Source: Planctomycetota bacterium (GTDB taxonomy: Bacteria; Planctomycetota; J058; JAJDCQ01). Taken from it: a stretch of DNA of 64,000 bases. Below the pieces are notes generated by a model. The model had not been told where the DNA came from. It saw nothing but the letters and a program-made list of their open reading frames with translations, and did no database searches. Below are positions 29,082-38,544 of this stretch, piece by piece; position 1 is the first letter of the stretch; the number at the start of each line of letters is the position of its first letter. The stretch is taken from positions 1 through 64,000 of the forward strand of contig JAJDCQ010000272.1 in assembly GCA_029260755.1 (NCBI GenBank), given 5' to 3'. Made by a program: the position numbers and the translations under genes.

Positions 29082-32000
29082 GTCGGGCGCATCGAAGACG
29101 CGAACACCGCCGTCGCCGGCGACCGCGATGCGCTTGCCGTCCGGGCTCCAGGCGAGCTCCCGGATCGGGGCGACCGCGGCGAGGTCGAGCGCGGTGACGA
29201 GCGCTCCGTCGTCGACCTGGCGAACGTCGAGCACGCGATCGCCGGCGATCGCGACGAGCGTCCCCTTCGGATGGAAGCTCGCCGCGCGGGCCGTCCCGGC
29301 CGGACCGCGGAACGGGCCGGTGATGCGGCCGTTCGCGAGCGAGAGCAGCCCGCTCCGGAATCCGCCGAGGAGGAGCGTCGCGCCTTTCGGCCCGAACGCG
29401 AGCGCGCTCAGCGGCGACGGCGGCTCGAGGACCTCCGGCGGGGTCTTCGCGTCGAGCCGGAAGATCGCGAGTCGCGCGTCCGCGTCGCCGTTCGCCCACG
29501 CGACGGCTCGTCCCTGGGGGTGGAGGGCCGACGCGCGCGGCGCGACCCTCTTGTTCTCGACCCGGAGCGCGGCGCCATCGGGGATCGACCAGAGGCGGAG
29601 CGCGCCGTCGTCGCCGGTCGACACGAGGCGCGAGCCGTTCTTCACCGGGAACCCGACCTGACGGACCGCCCTTCCTCCGTGGCCCGCCGGCGCGGCGACC
29701 GGCTTGCCCGTCTTGATCGACCAGGCGCGGATGGAGCCGTCGGCCGCGCCGGTCGCCGCCACGCGGCCGTCACGGCTGATCGCGACCGCCGTCACCCGAT
29801 CGCCGTGTCCGGCGAGTCGGTGGGTGACCCGCCCGTCACGCACCGACCATACGAGGGCGTCGTTGCCGTCGGCGGCTCCGACGACGAGCGTCCGGCTCCT
29901 CGGTCCCCACGCCACCGCCCTGGCGGCGCCCTCGAGCGCGACCGAGCCCTCGGGCGAGAGGATCTCCGCGGAGTCGCCACGGAGAGCGTCGGGGAGCGCG
30001 ACCGGAGCGACGCCCGGATCGGCCGTCCGAAGGCGATAGAGCGCGCCGCCGCCGTGATCGTCGGGGTTGGACGTCGCGACCAGCGTCGCGTCGGGGCTGA
30101 CCGAGATCGAGAGGTAGGCCATTCCGCCGGTGTCCTTCAGGCCGAGGCCGTTCCGGCGGTGCCAGCGGAGGACACCCTCGGGGGTGCCGGTGACGACGAC
30201 CTCGTCCGACGGCGTCCAGGCGAGCGAGGAGATCGGCGTCTTCGCCCGACCGCGCTCGGAGCTCACCGGCGCGCCGTCGGGCATCGACCAGATCATGAGC
30301 GGAGGACCCGAGGTGGCGAGGAGGCGACCGTCGGGCGAGAAGCCGACGTCGTGGAAGACGTCGGCGGCGGCGCTGGCCGCGGCGGAGCCGCCGGAGTCGA
30401 GACGGAGGATCGGCTCGGCCTCGGAGATCGACCAGACGAGGGTGCGCGCGCCCTCGCCGGCGATCGCGGCGACGAGCTCGCCCGATGGCGAGGCGGCGAC
30501 GCCCTCGACCGCCTGCCCGTCGGGAGTGGTGAGGGTTGCGACGGGCGGGCCGCCCTCGCGGCGCCACACGAGGACCGCGCCGTCATCGCCGCCGCTGACG
30601 AGTCGCTCGTCGCCGAGCCAGGCGACGCCCGCGGCCGGCGCGCCGTGCCCGGCGAGGGCGACCGCGACCGACGCGTCGGCGAGCGACCAGACGCGGACCT
30701 CGCTCTCGGCGTCGCTCGTGCTGGCGAGCCAGCGACCGTCGGGGCTCCAGGCGAGTCGACGGATCGCCCCCGGGGCTCCTCGCAGGAGCAGGACGAGTTG
30801 ACGCTCGGGCATCTCGTAGATGCGGATGACGCCGTCGCCGCCGCCGCCGGCGAGGATCCGGCCGCTCGGATGGAAGGCCACGGCGCGGGAGCATCCGGGA
30901 AGTTTGCCGAGGTGGGTCATCGAGAAGCGGCCGGGGTCGAGCGTGCGCTTCGGGGGAGCGAGGGCTGGCTCGGGAGTGGGGGGCGCGGGGGGATCGGCGG
31001 TCGGGGCATCCGGCGTGGGGGCGGGCTCGGGCGCGGACTCGGGTGCGGGCTCGGGCACGGACTCGGGCACGGACTCGGGCACGGGCGCGGACTCGGGCAC
31101 GGGCGCGGACTCGGGCACGGGCACGGGCGCGGACTCGGGCACGGGCACGGGCGCGGACAAATCCGGGGGCGGGCTGTCGCGGCGCTCGTCTTCGCCGTCG
31201 TCATCGTGGCTGCGCTTGGGCGCCGATGACTCCAGCGCCGTAGCGACCGTCTCGTCGGCCGGCGGCGGATCGTCGCGCCTTCCGAGGAACAGCCCTCCCG
31301 CTCCGGCGGCCAGGACGAGCGCTCCGAGCACGCCGACGAGCGCGGGGCTCGCTCCTGGTCGACCTCGTTCGCCGCCGGGCGCCATCGCGGGCGTTCGTCG
31401 AGAGCCGGTCGTCCGTCGGGGACGACGCCTCACGCGGCGGGGCGCGACGCCCGCGCCCGCGGCGGCGATGACTTCGGCCGCCGATGCGGGCCTTCCGGCC
31501 GGGTCGCTCGCGAGCATCGCCATCAGGAGCGCCGCGTCGGGCTCGGGGAGATCGGGTCGGAGCGAGCGGACGTCGCGGGTCTCTCCCCGCAGGACGGCTG
31601 CCGCGAGCTCGACGGCCGAGCCGACCCCGAGCGGCGGCTCGCCCGTGACGAGCTCGAACCAGAGCGCGCCGAGCGAGTAGATGTCCGCCTGGGCCTCGAC
31701 GCGCTCGCCGCGCAGCACCTCGGGCGCCATGTAGGCGGCCGTGCCGACGGCTGTCCCGGTCCGCGTCAGGCTGGCGGCCGTCTCGGGGTCGATCGGACGG
31801 GCGAGGTCGTAGTCGGTGAGGAGCAGGCGCCCGTCGGCGCCGACGAGGACGTTGCTCGGCTTCACGTCGCGGTGCACGACCTGCCGCTCGTGGAGGTGGC
31901 CGAGCGCTCCCGCGAGGGTGACCACGGCCTGGCGCGCATCGTCGGCGGGGAGCGGGCCGCGCGCGGCGATGGCGGCCGCGAGCGATCCGCCCTCGACGTA

Positions 32001-32327
32001 CTCCATCGCCACGAACGGCTCGTCGCCGACGTAGCCCGCGTCGAGCAGCCGGACGAGCCCGGGGTGCGAGAGCTGTCCGGCGACCCGGCAGCCGCGGACG
32101 AAGCGCTCGCGGGCGACGGAAGAGCTGGTCGCCGTCCCGAGCTGGGTGAAGAGCTTCACCGCCGCCGGCGCGCCGGTCCTCGGGTCGCGGGCGAACGAGA
32201 CGCGGCCGAAGCCGCCGCGACCGAGCTCCTTCCCGAGGAGCCATCGCCCGACGACGCGCCCCTCGTCGCTCCCCGATCCGGTGAGCGCCTGCTCGAGCTG
32301 ACGGAAGTCTTCCCGGGGCGTCCTCAT
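29079..32327 (-). CDS. Transmembrane Ser/Thr kinase with WD40 propeller (Asp-Tyr-Asp variant)
   Basis: 1082 residues. Kinase domain about 28-290: glycine loop 35-43, Lys58, His-Arg-Asp 152-154, then Asp-Tyr-Asp (172-174) in place of Asp-Phe-Gly; the metal-binding Asp is kept and the Gly is lost, so activity is likely but not certain. A membrane helix (about 360-382) and a long Pro-Glu-Ser-Ala-Pro-Val-rich linker follow. The last 550 residues are about a dozen WD40-type blades (Ser-Pro-Asp-Gly-Arg turns, Val-Arg-Val-Trp strands), probably outside the cytoplasm. The ATG chosen has no strong ribosome site; the residues upstream of it read like non-coding DNA. It is divergent from the first kinase of the tandem pair. 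Confidence 0.9.
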   Translation of the reverse strand: MRTPREDFRQLEQALTGSGSDEGRVVGRWLLGKELGRGGFGRVSFARDPRTGAPAAVKLFTQLGTATSSSVARERFVRGCRVAGQLSHPGLVRLLDAGYVGDEPFVAMEYVEGGSLAAAIAARGPLPADDARQAVVTLAGALGHLHERQVVHRDVKPSNVLVGADGRLLLTDYDLARPIDPETAASLTRTGTAVGTAAYMAPEVLRGERVEAQADIYSLGALWFELVTGEPPLGVGSAVELAAAVLRGETRDVRSLRPDLPEPDAALLMAMLASDPAGRPASAAEVIAAAGAGVAPRRVRRRPRRTTGSRRTPAMAPGGERGRPGASPALVGVLGALVLAAGAGGLFLGRRDDPPPADETVATALESSAPKRSHDDDGEDERRDSPPPDLSAPVPVPESAPVPVPESAPVPESAPVPESVPESVPEPAPESAPEPAPTPDAPTADPPAPPTPEPALAPPKRTLDPGRFSMTHLGKLPGCSRAVAFHPSGRILAGGGGDGVIRIYEMPERQLVLLLRGAPGAIRRLAWSPDGRWLASTSDAESEVRVWSLADASVAVALAGHGAPAAGVAWLGDERLVSGGDDGAVLVWRREGGPPVATLTTPDGQAVEGVAASPSGELVAAIAGEGARTLVWSISEAEPILRLDSGGSAAASAAADVFHDVGFSPDGRLLATSGPPLMIWSMPDGAPVSSERGRAKTPISSLAWTPSDEVVVTGTPEGVLRWHRRNGLGLKDTGGMAYLSISVSPDATLVATSNPDDHGGGALYRLRTADPGVAPVALPDALRGDSAEILSPEGSVALEGAARAVAWGPRSRTLVVGAADGNDALVWSVRDGRVTHRLAGHGDRVTAVAISRDGRVAATGAADGSIRAWSIKTGKPVAAPAGHGGRAVRQVGFPVKNGSRLVSTGDDGALRLWSIPDGAALRVENKRVAPRASALHPQGRAVAWANGDADARLAIFRLDAKTPPEVLEPPSPLSALAFGPKGATLLLGGFRSGLLSLANGRITGPFRGPAGTARAASFHPKGTLVAIAGDRVLDVRQVDDGALVTALDLAAVAPIRELAWSPDGKRIAVAGDGGVRVFDAPD
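31026..31160 (-). repeat. Low-complexity repeat coding Pro-Glu-Ser-Ala-Pro-Val units
   Basis: On the plus strand the unit reads about GGGCACGGGCGCGGACTC, repeated with small changes of length. It encodes the linker between membrane helix and propeller. Such a tract is prone to length change by slippage. Confidence 0.7.
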
Positions 32328-32482
32328 GGGCTCGTTCGAGCTCCGCGACGCCAGGATGGCGGAGGCGTCGGGCGGCCCGCAAGGCGCCACGGCGACCTCC
32401 TGGATCAGTCCTCGGCGGCGTCGAGCGCGCATCTCGCGGAGCCACGGGGGCTCCTCGGCGTGGCGAGGAGGCCGGCGGACGG

Positions 32483-35400
32483 GTGAACGGCTCCAGATCG
32501 GGTGTCATGCTGTCAGCGGCCGATCGGCCGATGCTCATGCCCCACGACGACCTGCGAGATCTGGTGCGCCGTTTCGTCGCGAGCGTCGCGACGTCGGGGG
32601 CTCCGTCGTCGATCGTTCGCGCCCGCGCCGCGACGCTCGTCGCCGCCGAGCTCGGCGCCGCCGGCCCGGGGGCCTCGACCGGTCCCGTCGCTCCCCTCGC
32701 TCCGGCCGATCCTTCGCGCCGGCTGGGTCGCTACGTCCTGATCGAGGAGCTCGGACGCGGCGGGATGGGCGTCGTCTGGCGGGCGCGCGACCCGGCCCTG
32801 GGGCGGGACGTCGCGATCAAGATGCTCGCCGAGATCGGGCCGGCGGACGACGCGCGGCGCGAGCGATTCGGGCGCGAGGCGCGCGCCGCGGCGCAGCTCC
32901 GACACCCCGGCATCGCGAGCGTCCACGAGGTCGGCGAGCACGCCGGGCAGCCGTTCATCGTGATGGACATCGTCGAGGGCGGCAGCCTCGAGGACGCCCT
33001 CGCCGACGAGACGCTCTCGCCGCGACGGCTCGCCGAGCTCGTGAGCGAGGTCGCCCGGGCGCTCGATCACGCGCACCACCACGGCGTCGTCCATCGCGAC
33101 GTGAAGCCCGAGAACATCCTGCTCGACCGGAGCGACCCCGAGCGAGCGCGGCCCGTCCTCACCGACTTCGGTCTCGCCGCCGAGGTGGAAGGCGCCGGGA
33201 GCCTCACCGCGACCGGGGTGATCGTCGGCACGCCCGCCTACATGGCCCCCGAGCAGGCCGGGTCGAAGGCGGCGATCGGGCCGGGGACCGACGTCTACGG
33301 CCTGGGGGCGGTGCTCTACCGAGCGCTCGTGGGGCGGCCGCCGTTCGACGACCCGCGCCTCCTCGTCCTGGTTCGACAGGTGGTCGTCGAGGAGCCTCGG
33401 TCGCCGCGATCGCTCGGCGTCCAGGTCCATCCCGACCTCGAGACGATCACCCTCGAGTGCCTCGAGAAGGATCCCGCGCGGCGCTACCCCAGCGCGGCCG
33501 CCCTGGCCGACGACCTCGATCGATTCCGCCGAGGCGAGCCGATCGAGGCCCGGCCCGTCGCGGGGCTCGAGCGCGTCCGGCGGTTCGCGCGCCGCCATCC
33601 CGCGAGGGCGTTCGCCGTCGCCATCCTCGGCCTCGCGGTCTGCGTCGCCGCCGGCATCGGCGGCTGGGCCTTCCTCGAGCTCCGGAGGCGGGTGACGGCC
33701 GATCGGGAAGCCTTCGTCGGCGCGGCTCGTCTCCGAGCGTCGACCGCCCGCGCGGCGTTCGACGTCGCGCGCGATGAGATCCCCGAGGACGCCACGAGCG
33801 ACGAGGCGAGGAGCCGGCGGGACGATCGGCTCCTCGGCCTCGGTCTCGACGCCCTCGCAGCCTCGATGACGCTGCGCGCGCTCGCCCTCGAGGACGAGGC
33901 GGCGCGGGGCGGCGCGTTCGAGGTCGCGATGGCGGTCGGAGAGGTCGCCCTCGACGCCGAGCAGTGGAGCGTCGCGACCGGAGCGTTCGACAAGGCGATC
34001 GACCTCGGGGTCGACCCGAGCCGGGCCCGCTCGGCGCGCGAGAACGTGGGCGCGGTCCGGGACCGGGTGGGGCGGGCTCACCGGGCGGAGGTCGAGCGGA
34101 TCATCGAGGACGCGCGGAGCGGCCGCCTCTCGAAGCGCCCGGGCGGGCGGGAGGAGGCGGTCTTCGCCCTGGTGCGTTACCCCGAAGCGCAGACGGTCCG
34201 TCTCCTCGGCGACGCGCTCGACGGGGTGAGTCGAAGGCTCCGCGAGGTGACCATCCGTCGGTTGCGGGACGCGTCGTCGGGCGGGGCGAGCCCGGTTCCG
34301 GGCTTCGACGATGCGGCCGCGAGCTTCCTCGCGCTCGACGGGGCCGACCTCGTCACCCAGGCGGAGGGCTGGGAGCCGCTCGCCGTCGCCGTCGAGCGCC
34401 TCGCGATCCTGGACGGGCCGGCGCAGGCGCCGCGAAGGATCGGCGCGGTCTCCGACGCGCTCGCCGACGCGCAACGGGAGGAGCTCGGTCACGAACTCCT
34501 CCTCCTCGCGCGACTCTGCTGCGATGCCCTCGGACGCCTCGGCATCCGGGAGGGCGCGGTCGGTCCGCTCGGGCGCCATCTCTACTCCGAGCTCGACCCC
34601 CTCCGGGCGGTGCAGGCGGGCGTCGCGCTCGCCAGGCTCGGGGGCGACGAGGCGGAGCGGATCATCGTCGACGTGGTCCGGACCCGCGTCCGGATGACCG
34701 CGGTCTTCAGCAGACGCGTCTCGCGTTACCTCGGCGGCGGGGCGCTCTCCGGCGGGCCGGGCGAGCCGACCGAGCGCGACGCGGATGGCTGGCTCCAGCA
34801 CGCGGTGAACCGCGATGCGATCGGCGACCACGACGGAGCGTCCGCGGCCATCGAGCGAGCGATCGAGCTCGACCCGGAGCGCGCGGCCGCCTGGGCCACC
34901 CGCGCGAGCATCCGGATGCAGCGCGGGGACTTCGCCGGGGCGCTCACCGACGCCGATCGCGCGATCGAGCTCGAGCCCCGGAGCTCGATCGGCTGGGACC
35001 TTCGCGGCGTGGCTCGAGGCGCCCTCGGGCAGGTCGACGCGGCGATCGCCGACTTCGCCCGGGCGATCGAGCTCGATCCCGGCTACGCGGAGCCCTGGTG
35101 CCACCGGGGGATGCTCCGGCTCCACACGGGCGGCGATGCTGGGAGAGCGCTCGCCGACCTGACCCGCGCGATCGAGCTCGACCCGAGGAACGTCGAGGCT
35201 CGGGTGGGACGTGCGCGGCTCCATCACGCCTCGGGCGCCGTCCCCGCCGCGATCGCCGACTACGGCGTGGCGCTCGAGCTCGACCCGGAGAACGCGTTCG
35301 CCTGGCGGGCCCGTGGCCTCGCCCATGCGTCGCGTGGCGACGTCCCGAGGGCGCTCTCCGACCTGGGTCGGGCGATCGAGCTCGACCCGGGCGACGCCGT

Positions 35401-36277
35401 GGCCCTCGCGTTCCGGGCCGAGGTCCGGAAGAGCACGAGCGATCTCGACGGCGCCATCGCCGACTACGAGCGGGTCACCCGCCTTCGCCCCGAGTCGGGC
35501 AAGGCGTGGAGCGACTATGGCCGCACCCTCCAGTGGCGGGGCGACCACGCCGAGGCGATGCCGGCGCTGGCGCGCTCGCTCGAGCTGTTCGATCCGAGGA
35601 CGTCCCGGGACTTCCTCGATCGAGCGCTCACCCGGTGGGCTCACCACGGCGTTCGGCAGGACGCGGTCGACGACCTGACCCGGGCGCTCGAGCTGGACCC
35701 GCGGAACGTCGGGGCGCTCGAGTGTCGGGGGCGGGCGAACTTCGAGATGGGGCGTCACGCCGACGCCGTCGCCGACCTGACGCAGACGCTGCGCCTGCTG
35801 CCCCGGGACGTCCAGGCGTTCCTCCTTCGCGGGCGGGCCCGGTTCGCGCTCGGCGAGCTCGACGCCGCGCTCGCCGACCTCGATCGGGCGGTCGCCCTGA
35901 GCCCGGGCGACGGCCGCGCCTGGATCTGGCGGGCCGCGGTCCTCATCGCGAAGGGCGACCTCGACCGCGCCCTCGCGGTCGCCTCGCGCGCCGTCGAGCT
36001 GCTCCCGAAGGAGGCCGACGCGTGGGCTCAGCGGGCCGAGGCGCGGCGGCGCTCCGGGGACGCGGCCGGGGCGATCGCCGATGCGAGCCGCTCGATCGAG
36101 CTCGATCCGCGCCGCGGGCGGTACTGGGCGACGCGGGGGCGCGCCCACGCCGACGCCGGCCAGCCGGCGAAGGCGATCGCCGACCTGGAGAGGGCGCTGA
36201 AGGTGAAGCACTACCTCGACGACCCCGCCGGCGTCCGCGCCCTCCTCGAGCGCCTCCGGACGGAGGGGGGCCAGTGA
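32483..36277 (+). CDS. Transmembrane Ser/Thr kinase with RLCC-type middle module and about 13 TPRs
   Basis: 1264 residues. Kinase domain about 83-350: glycine loop 90-97, Lys113, His-Arg-Asp 204-206, Asp-Phe-Gly 228-230, all intact. The membrane helix is at about 378-400. A middle region of about 350 residues (33694-34740 in DNA) is shared with two other kinases here and carries Arg-Leu-Cys-Cys-Asp-Ala-Leu-Gly (34511-34534). From about residue 770 to the end there are about 13 TPRs, many ending Ala-Ile-Glu-Leu-Asp-Pro. The start is uncertain: GTG at 32483 has GAGGAGG 11 bases upstream, while ATGs at 32507, 32531 and 32537 have no site; the paralogue's similarity begins near 32537. The stop overlaps the next kinase's start (TGATG). 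Confidence 0.9.
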   Translation: MNGSRSGVMLSAADRPMLMPHDDLRDLVRRFVASVATSGAPSSIVRARAATLVAAELGAAGPGASTGPVAPLAPADPSRRLGRYVLIEELGRGGMGVVWRARDPALGRDVAIKMLAEIGPADDARRERFGREARAAAQLRHPGIASVHEVGEHAGQPFIVMDIVEGGSLEDALADETLSPRRLAELVSEVARALDHAHHHGVVHRDVKPENILLDRSDPERARPVLTDFGLAAEVEGAGSLTATGVIVGTPAYMAPEQAGSKAAIGPGTDVYGLGAVLYRALVGRPPFDDPRLLVLVRQVVVEEPRSPRSLGVQVHPDLETITLECLEKDPARRYPSAAALADDLDRFRRGEPIEARPVAGLERVRRFARRHPARAFAVAILGLAVCVAAGIGGWAFLELRRRVTADREAFVGAARLRASTARAAFDVARDEIPEDATSDEARSRRDDRLLGLGLDALAASMTLRALALEDEAARGGAFEVAMAVGEVALDAEQWSVATGAFDKAIDLGVDPSRARSARENVGAVRDRVGRAHRAEVERIIEDARSGRLSKRPGGREEAVFALVRYPEAQTVRLLGDALDGVSRRLREVTIRRLRDASSGGASPVPGFDDAAASFLALDGADLVTQAEGWEPLAVAVERLAILDGPAQAPRRIGAVSDALADAQREELGHELLLLARLCCDALGRLGIREGAVGPLGRHLYSELDPLRAVQAGVALARLGGDEAERIIVDVVRTRVRMTAVFSRRVSRYLGGGALSGGPGEPTERDADGWLQHAVNRDAIGDHDGASAAIERAIELDPERAAAWATRASIRMQRGDFAGALTDADRAIELEPRSSIGWDLRGVARGALGQVDAAIADFARAIELDPGYAEPWCHRGMLRLHTGGDAGRALADLTRAIELDPRNVEARVGRARLHHASGAVPAAIADYGVALELDPENAFAWRARGLAHASRGDVPRALSDLGRAIELDPGDAVALAFRAEVRKSTSDLDGAIADYERVTRLRPESGKAWSDYGRTLQWRGDHAEAMPALARSLELFDPRTSRDFLDRALTRWAHHGVRQDAVDDLTRALELDPRNVGALECRGRANFEMGRHADAVADLTQTLRLLPRDVQAFLLRGRARFALGELDAALADLDRAVALSPGDGRAWIWRAAVLIAKGDLDRALAVASRAVELLPKEADAWAQRAEARRRSGDAAGAIADASRSIELDPRRGRYWATRGRAHADAGQPAKAIADLERALKVKHYLDDPAGVRALLERLRTEGGQ

Positions 36278-38544
36278 TGCCGCCGGCTCGAGGCGCCACC
36301 TCGCCGAGCGATCTCCTTCGACGGGCGGTCGCGGTGGCCTCACGGATCCCGGGCGTCGACGCCGTCCCGACCGTGCGCCGGCTCGTCGAGGAGGAGCTCG
36401 CCCGCGCCGACGCGCTCGATACGGCCTCGCCGCCGGTCTCGGCCCGGCAGCCGCTCGCCCGGGAGTCGGTCGCGGCCGCGGCGCGCGATCCGGCCCGTCG
36501 GCTCGGGCGCTACGTCCTGATCGAGGAGCTCGGGCGCGGGGGGATGGGCTTCGTCTGGCGGGCATTCGACCCGTCGCTTCGCCGCGAGGTCGCGGTGAAG
36601 GTGATCGGCGGCGCCGGCCCCGTCGACGAGCGGAGCGTCCGTCGGTTCGCCCGCGAGGCGCGGGCCGCGGCCGGCCTTCGGCATCCCGGCATCGTCGCCG
36701 TCCACGAGGTGGGCGAGCACGACGGGCGCCCGTTCCTGGTGATGGACCTCGTCGCGGGGGAGAGCCTGGAGGCGGTCATCGCCGCGGGGCCGCTCCCGCC
36801 GAGGCGAGCGGCCGAGATCGGCCGCGACGTCGCCGACGCCCTCGAGCACGCCCATCGCGCCGGGATCGTCCATCGCGACGTGAAGCCGGCGAACGTCCTG
36901 ATCGAGCGCTCCGACACCGACGAGGCGGGGCGGGGCCGCCCGGTGCTGACCGACTTCGGCCTGGCGGCCGAGCGATCGGGCGCCGAGCGCCTGACCGCCA
37001 CCGGCCAGCTCCTCGGGACGCCCGGCTACATGGCCCCCGAGCAGGTCCAGGCCGGCGCCGCGCCGGTCGGCCCCGCGGCCGATGTCTACGCCCTCGGCGG
37101 TCTCCTCTACCACGCCCTCGCCGGAGCGCCGGCGTTTCGGGACGAGAGCCTCGTCGGGCTCCTCCGTCAGGTCCTCGCCGCGGACCCGCCTCCGCTCCGG
37201 GAGCGGGGAGTCGTGACGCACCCCGATCTCGAGACGATCGTCTCTCGCTGCCTCGAGAAGAGCCCGGGGCGGCGGTACGGATCGGCGGCCGCTCTCGGCC
37301 GCGACCTCGACCGGTTCGTGCGCGGCGAGCCGATCGAGGCGCGTCCTCCATCCCGGCTCGGCCGCGCCTGGCGCCGACTTCGGCGTCACCGGCTCGCCTT
37401 CGCTCTCGTCGGACTCCTCGCCTGCGCCGTCCTCGCCGTCGTCGGCGCCGTCGCCTGGACGACGCTGGCGCTTCGCCGGCGGGTGGCCCACCAGCGCGGC
37501 GCCCTCACCGAGAGCTCCCGCTCGCGGGCCCTCGATGCCCGCGGGGCGTTCGACGAGGCGCGCTCCGAGCCGCCCGTCGGGCCGCTCACCGACGAGCAGC
37601 GCCGGGATCGGCAGGACCGGCTCCTCGGTCTCGGCCTCGACGCGCTCGCCGCCTCTATCACGCAGGCCGCGCTCGTCGGGGACGAGCCGACCCGACGCGC
37701 CGCCTTCGACATCGCGCTCGCGACCGGCGAGGTCGCCATCGAGGCGGAGCAGTGGGGGGTGGCTCGGGCCGCCTTCGACAAGGCCCTCGAGCTCGAGGTG
37801 GACGACGCCCTCGTCGGCGAGGCCGTCACTCGCGGGCGGCGCCGGCGCGAGGAGCTCGCCGCCGGTCGGCGCGGGGACGTCGAGGCGATCATCACGGCGG
37901 CGCGCGAGGGCGCGTTCACGCAGGATGTCGATGCCTTCGAGGATGCCACTTTCGATCTCGTCCGACTCGCCGGGGGCGAGGCGGTCGCGCTCCTCGCCGA
38001 GGCGCTCGACGAGGTCGGCGGGCGACTCCGGCGGGCCGCGGCCGACGCCCTCCGCGCGGCGCAGCCCGACGCGGAGGAGCGTCAGCTCGGGCACGCGCCG
38101 ATCGCGGGGCTCGACTCCGCCGTCGACCGCTGGCTGGAGCTCGACCCGCGCGCCACCCTCGACCCCGCATCGGCGGAGGTGCTCGCCGAGGCGAAGCGAC
38201 GGATCGAGCAGCGCGACGCGCGGCGGCGGGCATCGGGGTCGCGCGCCTGGGCGAACGACGCTCTCGAGGTCATCGGTCACGAGCAGGCCCGGAGCATCGG
38301 CCCGGACGACCTCGTCCTCGCTCGCCTCTGCTGCGCGGCGCTCGGGCATCTCCGGACTCGCGAGGGCGCGCTCGATGCCCTCGGCCGCTACCTCGCGTCG
38401 GAGTCGAGCGAGGAGCGCGCGATCGTGGCCGTCCTCGCCGTCGGCCGCCTCGGGGGAGACGATGAGCTCCTCGAGCGTGTCGTGGCGCGGTTCGGGCCCG
38501 AGGGCGAGCTCGCCGAGCACGTCGCCCGCATCAAGGCCTGGTGA
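36277..38544 (+). CDS. Transmembrane Ser/Thr kinase with RLCC-type module, no TPRs
   Basis: 755 residues, a shorter paralogue of the gene just upstream. Kinase domain about 77-345: Lys108, His-Arg-Asp 199-201, Asp-Phe-Gly 226-228, with a Gly-Thr-Pro-Gly-Tyr-Met-Ala-Pro-Glu segment. The membrane helix is at about 375-395. The same middle module follows, with Arg-Leu-Cys-Cys-Ala-Ala-Leu-Gly at 38323-38346, but the protein ends where the TPR array begins in the upstream gene. The ATG shares one base with the upstream stop (TGATG) and the ribosome site GGAGGGGGG lies inside the upstream gene, so the two are translationally coupled. The last 14 bases overlap the end of the opposing epimerase gene. 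Confidence 0.9.
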   Translation: MPPARGATSPSDLLRRAVAVASRIPGVDAVPTVRRLVEEELARADALDTASPPVSARQPLARESVAAAARDPARRLGRYVLIEELGRGGMGFVWRAFDPSLRREVAVKVIGGAGPVDERSVRRFAREARAAAGLRHPGIVAVHEVGEHDGRPFLVMDLVAGESLEAVIAAGPLPPRRAAEIGRDVADALEHAHRAGIVHRDVKPANVLIERSDTDEAGRGRPVLTDFGLAAERSGAERLTATGQLLGTPGYMAPEQVQAGAAPVGPAADVYALGGLLYHALAGAPAFRDESLVGLLRQVLAADPPPLRERGVVTHPDLETIVSRCLEKSPGRRYGSAAALGRDLDRFVRGEPIEARPPSRLGRAWRRLRRHRLAFALVGLLACAVLAVVGAVAWTTLALRRRVAHQRGALTESSRSRALDARGAFDEARSEPPVGPLTDEQRRDRQDRLLGLGLDALAASITQAALVGDEPTRRAAFDIALATGEVAIEAEQWGVARAAFDKALELEVDDALVGEAVTRGRRRREELAAGRRGDVEAIITAAREGAFTQDVDAFEDATFDLVRLAGGEAVALLAEALDEVGGRLRRAAADALRAAQPDAEERQLGHAPIAGLDSAVDRWLELDPRATLDPASAEVLAEAKRRIEQRDARRRASGSRAWANDALEVIGHEQARSIGPDDLVLARLCCAALGHLRTREGALDALGRYLASESSEERAIVAVLAVGRLGGDDELLERVVARFGPEGELAEHVARIKAW

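Noticed and set aside
32513-36565. Minus-strand open frame of about 1350 codons
   Set aside because: It lies fully opposite a kinase with intact motifs and TPRs, and its own product has no recognisable domain. It is a shadow of TPR codon periodicity.
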